Assembly (NCBI RefSeq): GCF_004359215.1
Contig: NW_027152195.1
Coordinates: forward strand, 603,171 to 656,066
DNA: 52,896 nucleotides
Reading direction: 5' to 3'
From: Bremia lactucae
Taxonomy: Eukaryota; Oomycota; Peronosporomycetes; Peronosporales; Peronosporaceae
In this document: piece by piece, positions 9,986 through 20,599 of the stretch
How the letters are laid out: each line of letters opens with the position of its first letter
Numbering within the stretch: the stretch's first letter is position 1
Notes under the pieces: model-generated
What the model saw: only the letters and a program-made list of their open reading frames with translations
Databases searched by the model: none
Told to the model about the DNA's origin: nothing
Program-made: the position numbers and the translations under genes

Positions 9986-10185
9986 GTTAGCTACTAATTC
10001 CAACCGAGGTCGAAACGATCGCCATGATGGGACGCATTTAGCAGCAACCGCTAACAATAAAGTCTGCAGTCGCCGCCTAATTTGTTCCCAACTAAGTTTT
10101 GCCACAGTTCACGTGGAAGTTTTTTAGGTGTGGTAATGATCCTTCCGCAGGTTCATCTACGGAAACCTTGTTACGACTTCACCTT
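9986..10185 (-). rRNA. Stranded rDNA fragment: 18S 3' end plus ITS1
   Basis: On the minus strand, 10185-10134 reads as the conserved 18S rRNA 3' terminus (AAGTCGTAACAAGG, TTTCCGTAG, CCTGCGGAAGGATCATTA) with one mismatch in the normally invariant GGTGAACC region (GATGAACC). It continues into ITS1: CCACACCTAAAAAACTTCC, ACGTGAAC, and later ATCATGGCGA and GAATTAGTAGC, which resemble Peronosporales ITS1 in order. Homology stops near 9986, where integrase coding resumes. The piece lies inside the Gypsy B2 integrase and is not a functional rRNA gene. Identification is from memory of the conserved ends. Confidence 0.85.
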
Positions 10186-10445
10186 TACCTTTGCATTCTT
10201 AACGTATTTTTGTTACCATCTCCTTCAATGGCTAGTTATACAGGTTTGCGGCTGCGGTAGTACTAAAATCAATAATAGAGCATAGCTTAAACCAGTAATG
10301 CTCACTAACTCAGCCGCAGGGTGTTAATTAGAAAGTGGTATTGAGGATGGTAGTGACTTGTTCACGACTGCAGATTCTCATGCTGAATCTGGAAATTCTC
10401 ATGCTACAATTCGCAATGAAAATTTTGCACGGAGATTTTAAGCTT
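10186..10445. other. Unassigned insert beside the rDNA fragment
   Basis: This stretch separates the rDNA piece from the upstream integrase half. The part at about 10370-10440 resembles, on the plus strand, the Gypsy B integrase-chromodomain linker (D-S-H-A-E-S-G), as at 33360-33400. The rest (10186-10360) I do not recognise. It indicates a multi-step rearrangement. Confidence 0.5.
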
Positions 10446-10713
10446 GAGCTCATCCCGCCGTGGATCGAGGGTCTCGATCTGAGACCAGTTCAAAATGTAA
10501 CCCATCAAGTAAAAGATCGTTTTAATAAAGCCACGAGCACAGCTTTTGGCTGTGATCGACTCCGGGACGGCAGCAAGATGTACCATCTTGCTTAAACGCT
10601 CAGCAAAAACAAGAATACCATTATTCTTATGGGTGACTTCAAAGAATCCGAGGACGAAGTTCATAGATACGGACTGCCAGCACTCTGCCGGAAAAGGCAG
10701 AGGATGTAACGGA

Positions 10714-10751
10714 GCACGGGATGAAGCACTGGGCACGGGATGAAGCACTGG
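10714..10751. repeat. Tandem duplication, 2 x 19 bp
   Basis: The 19-bp unit GCACGGGATGAAGCACTGG occurs at 10714-10732 and again at 10733-10751 without a spacer, within integrase coding of copy B2. Confidence 0.9.
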
Positions 10752-11159
10752 GGTTTCTTGTTGACAAACTTCTCAAGCACGTATGTGCTTGTGGACGAAC
10801 ACATACTGGCGTGGCCAGTAGAAGTCGGAACTTATCGTGAGAAATGTCTTCTCCCGTCCACGATGACCACTTTTTGGTGCATCGTGGTACTCATACATGA
10901 TGCGTAATCGCAGATCATTATGGGTAGGGATGATGACACGAGGTGTGTCGCCAGCAATGGCTGAACAATACAATTAACCGTTGCGCGTTGTATATCTATC
11001 TGTTGAGGATCGATACAACTTCGACAACCCTTCTAAGGATTGTTGGGATGGATCTCTTAGGTAATCCATCAACCCTGTAAGAGCCTTATCTTCATGTTAA
11101 GCTCTTCTAACGTCGTCATTTAATGTTGACATCGGAACACTTATTATTGCAACAGTGAT

Positions 11160-12540
11160 CTTATGGTCACTGTTGCGCAGCCAGCTCAAAATAGGGCCGG
11201 CGCGAAAGGGCATCAGCGACAACGCTTAGTCGTCTTGATTTATACTCCACGGAGAAGTTATACTCCGCAAAGGAAGACAACCATCTCGCCATTCTATGCG
11301 AGAGGTGTGGACTGCTTATGGCCGTGCGTAAAGACGCATGGTCCGTATATTCAATGAACGGTCTATCTTCCAAGAGGTAGACCCTAACTTAGCCAGTGCG
11401 TATTTCATGGCAAGGAGTTCCTTATCATACACTAAATAGTTGCGTTCGCTGGTTGAAATTGACGCGATTGAAAATAGACGACGCGCTCTGCGCCGTCTGT
11501 GACATATTGCGTTAACGCACAGCCGAATGCAAAATCGCTGGCGTCAGGGACGACATGAAAAGGTCGATCTCGGTCTGCAATCGCCAGGATTGGCGATTGC
11601 ATCCAGCTTTTCTTAATATCATCGAAGGAAAGCTGACAATCAGGGTTCCATGACAACTTTACGTTTTTTCTTCAACAAAGAAGAAAGATATACTGTCATT
11701 TTAGCACAAGTACGTGAGTACTTGTGCAAAAATGCCGCTAAACGAGGAACTGTTTTAGTCCCTTACATCGACTGGTACAAGCCAGTCGGTGATCGCCTTG
11801 ATCTTTTTCTGAATCGCGGCATTCACCGTGTTTACCCACGATGCACCCAAGAAGAGGTATTTCGCTTGCAGCGAATATACATTTCTGCATGCAACTTGTG
11901 CTTACGCATAAGGGTAAGAACCTTTCGGACGTGGATACGATGAACTTCAACATCCGGCGTTCCGTTCATGGGTCTGCTATGAACGAAGTCGTCATCATAA
12001 TAGCTCGGTACAAAATCCCGCCCCGATCTCAATAGATTGGTTACACGTTTGTCAAATGTCGCAGGGGCATTACTAAACCCCTGTGGCATGACTAGCCACT
12101 CCCATAGCATACTACTTGGGGGTGATTACTGCTGTGAGCGGAATATCTTGTTCACGCACAAGGATCTGATAGAATCCATCCAGCAGATTCATTGACGAAA
12201 AGATAGTACTCTTTGACATGCCATCAATGATTACATATTTTCGTGGTATCGGCGTTTGAGCCGGTACAGTTGCAGTATTCAGTTTATTGAATGCATGCAC
12301 TATCCGCCAACCTCCTGTTGCATTGCGCACACAGAAGGTTGTAGAGCTATGTGGGAAAGTTGATTCCCTCACATGGCCCGCTGCTAAGCATTCGGCAAAG
12401 AATTTGTCGATCGCTATTACTTGTTCACGACGCAACGGCAATTGATTCATACCACAGTATTTCGAACCTGGGATAAGGTCGATTTCGTGTCGAGTGCCTT
12501 TGTCGTTAGGCAACTCGCACGGTACTGATTCAGGGAAGAC
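11160..12540 (-). pseudogene. Gypsy B2 reverse transcriptase and RNase H
   Basis: The minus-strand segment 12513-12112 holds the RT start (H-E-I-D-L-I-P-G-S-K-Y, A-T-G-G-W-R-I-V-H-A-F-N-K-L-N, G-M-S-K-S-T-I-F-S-S). Around 12110-11730 lie M-P-Q-G-F-S-N-A-P-A-T-F and a damaged active site, P-S-Y-Y-D-D-D-F-V-H-S-R. RNase H follows at 11656-11167 with V-V-P-D-A-S-D-F-A-F-G, Y-T-D-H-A-S-L-R-T-A and V-A-D-A-L-S-R-R-P. Several frameshifts split these. The hairpin at 11628-11648 is the diverged counterpart of the one at 8013-8033. Confidence 0.82.
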
Positions 12541-13700
12541 ATCCTAAAATTCAACTAAATCTTTATGCATATGGGTTGTTTTCAAAGACTCCCAGGATCG
12601 GGACGTAAAACGTATAATCCGAATCTTCTCATTCAGGACACTTTCGTTTATCGATGAGCTATTGAGAATCCGTTCGTTCTCAAGAAATACGATTGCCGAC
12701 CGAATATTGGCCACGTTGTCGTCATCTGTGACAAGTAGGCAGATCTGCTTGACTTTACTACTACGCAGATCAGCAAAAACCGTTTCGATTATAGCGTTGG
12801 CAATCGAGTTATCTCCGAAGTTAACTTCGGAGGCGCTAATAGATCAAGTGTATAAGCGCCTACACTTGATCCATTGTTTACTAAGACATTGATTGTCTCA
12901 GTTTCTTCTTTGGAACTTATTTCCAAAGGTACCTGGGAACCTTAGACCACAGGTTTCCGGGGACTTCTTCTCTCAGAAATTATTTGGTGAATATCCTCCC
13001 CAACATCCTCTAGCTGTGGTTGCGCTACCACAGCGATATCCTTCACGATCGACTCTCCAGTCGAGCAAGGACTTTCGCACTCTCTCTTATAGACGGGCGT
13101 TCCAAATTCTCTTGGATGTTGCTTTTCAAGAAAGCATCCTTGTTTCGTACCTCTTAACTTATTCGAGTGGTTGAACTTCGACGCTGCCTGTGCTTGTGCA
13201 CTTCCGTCAATAACTATGTCCACGTCACAATAGCGGACCTTCGATGTTGCATTTGCTCGTGCACAGCCGTCGGGATCTAACTCCACAATGTGCTGGGTAT
13301 TCACACTGAGGTCTTGTGCAGTCATGCTAACGACCGAACCACAAGTGAGGCCATCGCACTCACTCGTACGACATCCACACGCCTGTAACGCTCAAAGACG
13401 TTCATTAGTTGGCCATGATGAACGAGAGACAATTATTAAATTGTTCTAGAAGGGACAACAGCATTGTGAAGCGAACCACCTGCTGACTTGCCGTATTCCC
13501 AAGCCTGCGTACGGAAGAATATGCACTAAGATGCACAAGGTCATGGTTTTGAGCACCATTATCTATCTCCAACTTCCAAGCTCTTTGCTTTAAAGTGACT
13601 TGGAAAGGATAGTTCAAGCACTTATGGCTTCGCTTACTTGAATTTTCGGGACGGTCTGGGTCATGATGGGATACCAGCATTCTTGTATTTAAAAAAATCT
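12541..13700 (-). pseudogene. Gypsy B2 protease-RT spacer remnants
   Basis: The minus-strand ORF 13325-12942 and flanking frames match the spacer of B1, for example S-E-C-D-G-L-T-C followed by T-A-Q-D and the Cys/Ala-rich G-C-A-R-A-N-A. The hairpin G-A-T-C-A-A-G-T-G-T type arms near 12850-12880 are also shared in position with B1 (6785-6815). Between 13405 and 13700 an open frame exists without recognisable domains. No protease active site was found. Confidence 0.55.
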
Positions 13701-14020
13701 TTACTTGCACTTCGTTCTAGGACGGTTCCAACTTTTCTAAACCGCGCAAAAAAGTCAATGGAAAGCCGTCAGATAACGCCGCAGTTGGTGATCGTGCACG
13801 GAGAGTTTGGCGTTGATCTATGTAATGCAATGTGATACGCTGTAATTCAGAAATTAAATTGACTAAAAACTGCATGAAGTGAGTTTAGAAATTCTCTTCC
13901 TAAAATGTGGTTTTACTCTTTTTAAACCCATACGGCAATTTTTCGTTCAATAGTAGTAATTGTCCCGTCCTATCCTATATATTGATGTTTTGTCCTCTTT
14001 TTTAGCGCTCAGACTCATGT

Positions 14021-15801
14021 TTACGAGGAACTTTGCCACACTATTTCTTTCGCCTCTTTAAACATCACAACGACACATGTCACATTATCGGTCGACCGCT
14101 GATGAAAAATGGCATACTCAATAAGCGCCTACACAAAGAAAAACGAGAGAGAATCGCGCCATTAATCCACCACAAGCATCATCTAGCACAATCCACTCAC
14201 TCACACACCTCAACAGCCCGTTGCACATCTTTCAATTCGACAAGTTTTCGACGAACAAAATCCACAGCTTCTTGATCTTTCAACACATCATACAATCCGT
14301 CACTTGCGAGCATCACAAACTCGCACTCGTCTGTTAATTCCGTGACGGTAAACTCTGGCGTCGGAATCACTAATGGACCTTTTAAAATATCGTTGGGATT
14401 CACCGGTAATTCCTGCGAATTGTACTCGTTCCGTGCTTTCGTGTCAATGTCATCGACCAAAGGCTCGACGAGATCAAACGACTTGAAAGGGGCGTCGCCA
14501 AAGGCACGCGAGACGGCCAATTCGCCCATAATACGTCCGTGAATCACAAAGCCGCCAGTCTCTCGAATCCGCTGCGCTTCGTCCGTTCGACTGGGTTTAT
14601 GATCATTTGAAAGTCGTTCAGCTGTGCCATTGCGACTCAAGACAGTGCGCGAGTCTCCAACGTTGGCCACAAAGAGATACTTGCCCGCCACAAAGACTGT
14701 CGTGGCCGTGCTTCCAGCTTGCGGACGATCCGAGGTCCTTAAAAATTCTTCATCCGTACGTTCAAACGCATTGGTCAAGCGCTTCATGATGATTGATTGC
14801 AATTCCTCAATTGTCATTGTTAGTAAAGGTTTCAATTCACTCGTGTGCATGAAAAACGCGGTAATGAGGCTATGGTGGAGCACGTCACTCAAAAACGAAG
14901 ATGCTTCGTCACCGCCATGGCCGTCATAGACAGCAAAGAATGACTGGGGATGCAATCCCAAACGACTTAATGGTTCAATACACAAGTCTTGAATAATCGT
15001 ATGCGCGTCTTCCATATGTTTACGAGCGCCCATGTCGGCATGCGCTCCAAAGTCAAACCGATTGACAGTTAAACACGTTTGTGCCACGAGTAAATCGTCG
15101 CCAATTTCCAGTCGATAGGGTTCTTGATAACTTCCCACGAGTTTCATAAATGTCCCATTCGTCGAGTTTAAATCAATCAAATAAAATTGATTCGTCAATT
15201 CATCAAACCAAATTGCAGCATGTTTTCGAGAGAGTTCCCCATCACTTGTATGGATTTGATTCTCCGCAGATCGACCAATTCCTGCACCTTCTTGTGTAAT
15301 CACAAACTCCGTGCCAGCTAATTTGCCACTTAATGCCGAGACCGTAAGACTTGGCAATTCTTCGTGAAACGATGTAACAAGAAAATCCGATTTTCCAACT
15401 CGAAATGCCACGTGAGGCTCGAGAGGCCATTGCATACGATCGCCCATATTTTCGTCATTTGCTTGGGTTTCCACGGGACTTAACCGCACAAACGTGTCCC
15501 CATTTGCTTGGTCGCCATTGACTAAATAGAAACGCCCGTGACTATACAGCACACGTGCGTGGTCGGTCTCTGCAAGGAGTGTATCGGCAGGTATACTTGC
15601 AATATTCTCACAAGTTTGGCCAATACCGCCTCCTTTCTCATCAAACGTAAAGCTTGTGACGGTATCTTCTTCGGTAAACGCCGTCATTTTAAGCACCACG
15701 TGGGTCCATGTGTGTTCGAGATACAAAGGCACTGGATCGTCTTCGACTTGGTCAGTAGCGAGATGATCGTCTATTTTGACCGATTCAGGCACGGAAGGCA
15801 T
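14021..15801 (-). CDS. PP2C-family protein phosphatase with two FHA domains
   Basis: Two exons, 15801-14209 and 14128-14021, are joined by an 80-bp intron (GTGTGTGAG...TTGTGTAG), giving 566 residues. Residues about 30-110 form a weak N-terminal FHA-like domain. Residues 150-245 are a canonical FHA domain (G-I-G-R-S, S-R-K-H-A, N-S-T-N-G-T-F), which binds phosphothreonine. Residues 250-566 are a complete PP2C catalytic domain: M-E-D-A-H (263-267), D-G-H-G-G (293-297), V-G-D-S-R, G-E-L-A-V-S-R-A-F-G-D, A-S-D-G-L-Y-D, and S-T-D-N-V-T in exon 2. The metal-binding Asp residues are present, so it should be an active Mn/Mg-dependent Ser/Thr phosphatase recruited to phosphoproteins. The intron is needed: without it motif 11 is lost. 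The start is uncertain: the frame is open about 50 codons upstream without ATG, so a 5' exon may exist. Confidence 0.92.
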
Positions 15802-16700
15802 TTCTTTCGAGTCATAAAGCTTGTCGTTTTCAACAATCGCGTTGCTGCTAGACGCATTATTGCCGGTAGGAGTACTATCGTTCTCCTTTGTCGGTGGTAC
15901 ATAGCTCCCGATACTGCTAGTATTGGAGCGAAGAAGGCGATGAACGCCTGATGTGCGGGCCCGTTGGAAAGAACTCGCTAATCGGACATCGGATTCTACG
16001 TGTTACAACGCGTATTAGTGTCTAAAGTCGCATCATGGCACGAAAAAGGACTGCAACATGGCCACGTACGTGGCGGTTCTAATCGCAAATGAGTCGAACG
16101 TCGACGATCCGGGTCATTCTCGTGTTTCCGTACCACTACAAACCACACGATATTGTCACAAAGGAAGAGAGTGTGCTTTAAATGGCCACACGATGTCACG
16201 TGCCTTGCATCTTGAGCGTCTGGACATCCTGCGCGTCCGCCATGGCGCGTCTTCTAGCGTGATGTTCTCGGTATTAAATCTACTCGTGGCAACACGAGAG
16301 ATTCGGCGGTTTGATACTGAATCTTGCAATACGTTGCAAAGAATTGGCACTTGCGTACTAAACGCGCCCCACGAGGCGTAACAACGAGCCAAAGAAGAGT
16401 TGCAAGGTCTGCCAAGGGGCGAGGATGTCTCTGCCACTGCGGAACGAGATCGGACGCACTTGGTGTACATCACATCAGTCGGTTGTTTTTATTTTTTTTA
16501 AAGAAAACCTTTCAATCTATATATTAATTTGTTTTTCACGAACAATGAAAAATTCGCAATTTAAATACAAATTTACAGGAATACAATCGCCAAAAGTATA
16601 AATTAATTTGAATTCCATTTTGACAGACATCCGTAGGTTTACACACAACCATGGACAAACTTTTGAGGGACATTAAAATTGGTCAGGACTCGTAAGTCGC
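15802..16700. other. Intergenic region upstream of the phosphatase
   Basis: Between the two minus-strand host genes. It should hold the PP2C promoter and possibly a 5' exon (the minus-strand frame just upstream of 15801 encodes a Ser/Asn-rich stretch up to a stop near 16010). The part at 16480-16670 is AT-rich and is likely the 3' flank of the membrane-protein gene side. No transposon was recognised. Confidence 0.5.
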
Positions 16701-18614
16701 TCAATAGTATGAAGCGTCCGTAAATCGAGAATCTTTGGTCCGATAAAACGAAGACGCGTCATGATTGCTACTATCCCCTCGTCGGCGGGGTGCACCAGAT
16801 GCCTCAAACTCGCTAAAGCCGCTGCTTTGAAAACTCGGGTCGCCATTGTAGTGGCTCTGGTCGTAATTACTATTCGTGGCCGCAAAACTCTCGTCGCCCA
16901 TATATCTGCTCTCATCTGCCGTGGACATGCGGTATTCTGTCTGGCCGGACGCTTGAAAGCGCGTTTGGCCGTGATAATCACTTGCTGACGTCGATCGCGA
17001 GTCTTTGGGTTCAAAAAACGACTCGTCCAAAGACAAATCCGGTCGCTTTGTCGTCTTTTTCGACCCTTTTTGACCCATTCCATGCCATCCATTCGACAGA
17101 TCTTGAATCGAATCGCCCCCAAAATCGCTCTCGTCCTCGGAAGCAAGATCCTCTCGATGTCGACTGTCATACTTTGATTGAAAGTGATTCCCCGAGTGAC
17201 CAGAGCTATACATACTTTGACCATAAAACGACGACGACTGGGACGAGTATTGCGAATACTGACTCGTACCGTGTGAAGAATTTGTTTGCGCCATTGGTGG
17301 CAAGGACATTTGAGAATGCGCTAAAGCGATTTGGCTTCGTGGTGTCAACATGTCGAGGTTTGGATCATTGTACGTAAGTCGACCTCCATCGTGATCGTAA
17401 GGCTCCTGATCGAATTGGCTATTGCCAGGATTTGGCGGGTAATTGTCGTCACTAAACCCTGTTGGCGACATGTTGTGATTCTGATGATAATTTGCCGCCA
17501 CTGTTGACGCTTGAGCCACGCCTTGAGTGTGATCGTGACGTCCTCTTTCAAGACCAGGGTCGTCGTCTTGGACCAGTTGATTGGTTTTCTTGTATACAAA
17601 GAGGGCGACCAGTAACACAAGCGCAATCGCGCCTGCCATCATTAAACCAAGCATTAACGTATTTGATGCAGTACTCGTGGCATTCGATGCTGCATCAGCT
17701 AATACGGACGCCGCGGCCGACGGCGATCCAGACGACGAAGATGATCGCGACGTATCTGCTTCTTGCTTTGAATCCGTACCATTGTCGGATAAATTGTCTT
17801 GTTTCGTAGTCTTGTCACTTGTTTTACTTGTCTTTAAATCGACTGTATTTGATTCGAGAGTCTCTTGAATCGTACTGGCATCCTTCTTCGTAGGAGGTTT
17901 CAAAGTCTGTTGGGTCTCGTTTAAATCACTTTTAGAGCCTACACTGGCATCGTCGTCCGATCCAGACTCGGGATCGATGATTTGTTTCCTCACTTTTAAA
18001 GAAATTGATTTCGGTGGTGCATTTGGCACGGGTTTCGACTCCTCTGGCTTGATTTCAACTTCAGTTGGAGGACTGGAGGTTGGCTTGTCAAAATTAGCAT
18101 TGCTGTCAGCCGTGGGGATGGCGTCGGACACAGGCGCTGTCTGTTGAAGAAGTGGGGACCTTGTAAACGTAACCTCCGTGGTCTCGTCCTTTGGCTTTAC
18201 CACACCAGTCGCTTTGTCTCGATTGGCGTCGCGCTTTGCAGGATCGACGGGTTTGTTAACAGGTAAAGGTTTGTCGGTAGCATCTACGTCCTTATTATTC
18301 ACTCCCGGGGAAGCACTTGTCAAAGGCGCCCGTGTACTTGGTGCGTCGGTTGGTTTTAAAACCTCGGGCGTCGGTGTCGAGGGCTCTGCTGGTTCCGACG
18401 AGTCCGACGATGCATTCTGGTCAAGCAACCATGGCCGTTCTGGTCGTTGCGTCGCCAACGTTGGAACACGTCCATTATTGAGATCCTCTTTAAAATTCAA
18501 GACCGTTTCTGGATCCCCATCGCGACTTTGCACTGCAAAAATCTGTGCATTGGCCTGTGAATTCATGAGCAGTACCACCAGCACGAATCTGAGCCACCGT
18601 CGGTGGACCTGCAT
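16701..18614 (-). CDS. Predicted single-pass membrane protein, Ser/Thr/Pro-rich ectodomain
   Basis: 637 residues from the chosen Met at 18614. An upstream in-frame Met at 18797 exists, but starting at 18614 places a classic signal peptide first: R-R-W-L-R, then F-V-L-V-V-L-L-M, then A-N-A-Q. Residues about 25-318 are low-complexity, acidic, rich in Pro/Ser/Thr/Lys, with several N-x-S/T sites. Residues about 320-340 are one hydrophobic segment (L-M-L-G-L-M-M-A-G-A-I-A-L-V-L-L-V-A-L-F-V) followed by K-K, so the C-terminal ~297 residues should be cytosolic. That tail is rich in Ser, Gln and Tyr and contains loosely repeated D-E-S-F/D-S-R elements. I recognise no domain or enzyme motif. A cell-surface or secretory-pathway sensor or wall-anchoring role is only a guess. 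Confidence 0.8.
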   Translation of the reverse strand: MQVHRRWLRFVLVVLLMNSQANAQIFAVQSRDGDPETVLNFKEDLNNGRVPTLATQRPERPWLLDQNASSDSSEPAEPSTPTPEVLKPTDAPSTRAPLTSASPGVNNKDVDATDKPLPVNKPVDPAKRDANRDKATGVVKPKDETTEVTFTRSPLLQQTAPVSDAIPTADSNANFDKPTSSPPTEVEIKPEESKPVPNAPPKSISLKVRKQIIDPESGSDDDASVGSKSDLNETQQTLKPPTKKDASTIQETLESNTVDLKTSKTSDKTTKQDNLSDNGTDSKQEADTSRSSSSSGSPSAAASVLADAASNATSTASNTLMLGLMMAGAIALVLLVALFVYKKTNQLVQDDDPGLERGRHDHTQGVAQASTVAANYHQNHNMSPTGFSDDNYPPNPGNSQFDQEPYDHDGGRLTYNDPNLDMLTPRSQIALAHSQMSLPPMAQTNSSHGTSQYSQYSSQSSSFYGQSMYSSGHSGNHFQSKYDSRHREDLASEDESDFGGDSIQDLSNGWHGMGQKGSKKTTKRPDLSLDESFFEPKDSRSTSASDYHGQTRFQASGQTEYRMSTADESRYMGDESFAATNSNYDQSHYNGDPSFQSSGFSEFEASGAPRRRGDSSNHDASSFYRTKDSRFTDASYY

Positions 18615-20141
18615 TGTCCAGCCTCCGGAGCCCGAAGCGTCACGCCAGCGCAACTTTCCTGGAATCTGCGCTGAAGGTTCGATAAAAACAGCTCTATTGT
18701 TCCCTGCACCAAAGTCTTGCGTAACCCTCTTGCCGGAATCAATAGCAGTCCACTTACTTGCCACTATCAATTCAAAACGAGGTTGATCACGTGACAAGGC
18801 AAACTGTAGGAGTCGTTATTTTGAGCTTGTGCGGCACTGTGCCTTTAGCCGCATAAGAGTCAGATGTAAAAAACTCGCGAGTTGCCCGTGTCATGCACAC
18901 ACATGTCTTGGTTCTGCACCGACGTTCTTGGAAAAAGCAATCATCGAGAACAGCTGTCGGCGCCAGTCTCGACCAATTGATACATACGGCAAGCGGCGGA
19001 ATATCCGATCGCGTGATTTGTGCGTATTTGGCGTGAAACTTGGTCGCTCTCTGAGCTCGATTGGCGGCCCATTCAGTCGGTTTAGTCGGGAGGGGTGTGC
19101 AGTGCATTCTATATTGATAGAAACATTTGCTAAGATTCGTTCTTATTCCAGCTGACGGCTTTACGACAGACGCACGATATGGCAACTCTAGCGTAAAACT
19201 ACATAACCTATAGATATTATCATTATATTTCACTTGGATTATTCGAGGTCCCTTACTCCAGCTCGCGTCCCCGTAGATTTCTCTTTTATGAAGCCAAAGC
19301 CTGGTAATATAGGCGATAAAGTTTAGCTTTGACCAAAAAAATAGTCATTCGCGCTAACGATCGGGACTGTTTATATTTAATAAAAAATGCTTACAGGAAA
19401 CTGTGTTTGTATTTGTCAGGATAGCCTGCTATGTTATGGCTCAGCTGCGACATATAGGACGCACTGCAGCCAACGAGCTTACAATCGCACGAATTGTAAG
19501 CCTACGGACTCGGGACTATTGCGCCATATAAAGTTCAAGCATGAACAATCCAATATATGTGCATTATCGCGATTGTCTTCTGTGTGTTTGCGTGTTGACA
19601 ACTTTGTCTTGCGTTAATTCTCTTTCAACATGCGACTATGTTACATACTGGTTACAGTCGAGGCTGTTTCCTCGTAGGAATAGTTTACCCAATAATTGTA
19701 AGCAGAGAAATAGTTGTTTTGACAGGGAAAAAATGATGCGTCTTTCACGAAGCTGGCTCACATACCCAGCTAGAATTTATGTGACGAGCAAAATCTGATA
19801 TGCTGTAGAATTTTTGCTTGAAGCTCTAGATGTTGAGAATGTTTCACATTTGATTGAGCCAGACAAAATTTACCTTTCATTTGAAGTAGAAAAATGAAAT
19901 GAACAGAAGAGCCTGTCTTAAGAAAATCCCGAGTTAATTAATAAGATTCTTAAATTATTCATTTAACTTCGTCGTTAATCGAGCACATTTAATGATTAAT
20001 AAACCTTTGTAATTTAATTATTAAATGCAATTTGAGGTCCCTTTTTTTAAATTTATTATTCATATAATTTTTCTTGATGAAAAAAATCAGATACTGTAAA
20101 ATAATTGAAAGCACTAAACACGTCTGAAGAAATCTCGTATG
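18615..20141. other. Intergenic, AT-rich toward the right
   Basis: 18615-19260 is the likely 5' region of the membrane-protein gene, with small open frames on both strands without recognisable motifs. 19260-20141 is AT-rich with no convincing gene. Nothing else is seen. Confidence 0.5.
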
Positions 20142-20591
20142 TGTAACGGGGTGTATCGTTACATGAAATTAACACTTAAAGGCTGTTAATTAATATATTA
20201 TCTAAAACGTAGAGAATATTTGGAGGATATTACTCTATGTAGTTATGTTCAAAATTCTTATCCATAAATAGGTATAGACCATTTTATCTATTTCGCAGAC
20301 TAATCAGCTGTAGAGATAAACAAAAGAGAGATACAGATAAGATCAGATAAGTATTCAATTGCATGTTTAGTATTAGATTATAATTAGGTTTGCATTTACA
20401 AGATAGATAGAAGAGATACTTACTTATATTAATACAGTTTTCATTTAACCCTCTTTAAGTTAGTTGCCTTAAAGAGAAGTCTTCCTCTGCACGTACTAGT
20501 GTACGTGAAATAATGTAGGGCACCACTTGCAACTGAGGCAGTGCGAAATGGACTTGTACTGAAGCAGTTCAAGTCGTAGTGCCCCGTTACA
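20142..20591 (+). repeat. Solo LTR of Gypsy B with 5-bp target duplication
   Basis: A 450-bp LTR begins TGTAACGGGG and ends CCCCGTTACA, with no internal element sequence on either side. The flanking 5 bp are identical, GTATG at 20137-20141 and 20592-20596, the footprint of integrase-mediated insertion. A solo LTR arises by recombination between the two LTRs of an element. It shares the CTGCACGTACTAG block and the GTGCGAA...ACTTGTACTG hairpin units with the LTRs at 4506-4616, 26327-26808 and 35049-35605. Confidence 0.95.
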
Positions 20592-20599
20592 GTATGTCA

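Larger units (their letters stand above)
8580..10740 (-). pseudogene. Gypsy B integrase and chromodomain, interrupted
   Basis: Minus-strand pieces in order are: catalytic core start (P-A-E-C-W-Q-S-V-S-M-N-F-V-L-G, with Asn where the first catalytic Asp is expected), L-S-K-M-V-H-L-A-A-V-P, and S-D-R-D-P-R-S-T-A (to about 10445). An interruption follows. Then come H-L-K-M-S-T-S-D-H-P-E-T-D-G-Q-T-D-R-A-N-R (about 9960-9910), F-F-V-N-G-L-R-H-P-R-I-P, the GPY/F motif K-L-L-P-R-Y-I-G-P-F (about 9260-9225), R-R-M-R-T-H-P-T-F-F-A-G-R-L, and a chromodomain (K-R-F-L-V-K-R-F-L-S-H-R-E-A-K, then L-V-R-W-R-G-C-P-P-S-H-D-S-W-E-P-R-S). Frameshifts and stops are numerous, including TAA at 8605-8603. The chromodomain would target insertion to marked chromatin. 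Confidence 0.85.
8086..13700 (-). mobile_element. Gypsy B copy in minus orientation (copy B2)
   Basis: Read on the minus strand: protease-RT spacer (13700-12541), RT and RNase H (12540-11160), integrase (10740 to about 8740), chromodomain (about 8740-8580). The antisense ORF then runs on the plus strand from 8086. The 3' LTR and the start of the antisense ORF are missing because the copy is joined at 8085/8086 to B1. A stretch with rDNA identity sits inside the integrase. Gag and the 5' LTR are not seen; the upstream end fades near 13700, just before the PP2C gene. The copy is heavily mutated. Confidence 0.8.

Noticed and set aside
14033..14275. Plus-strand 80-codon ORF
   Set aside because: Antisense to exon 2 and the intron of the PP2C gene.
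16156..16473. 105-codon minus-strand ORF upstream of the phosphatase, possible 5' exon
   Set aside because: No splice pair joining it in frame could be supported.
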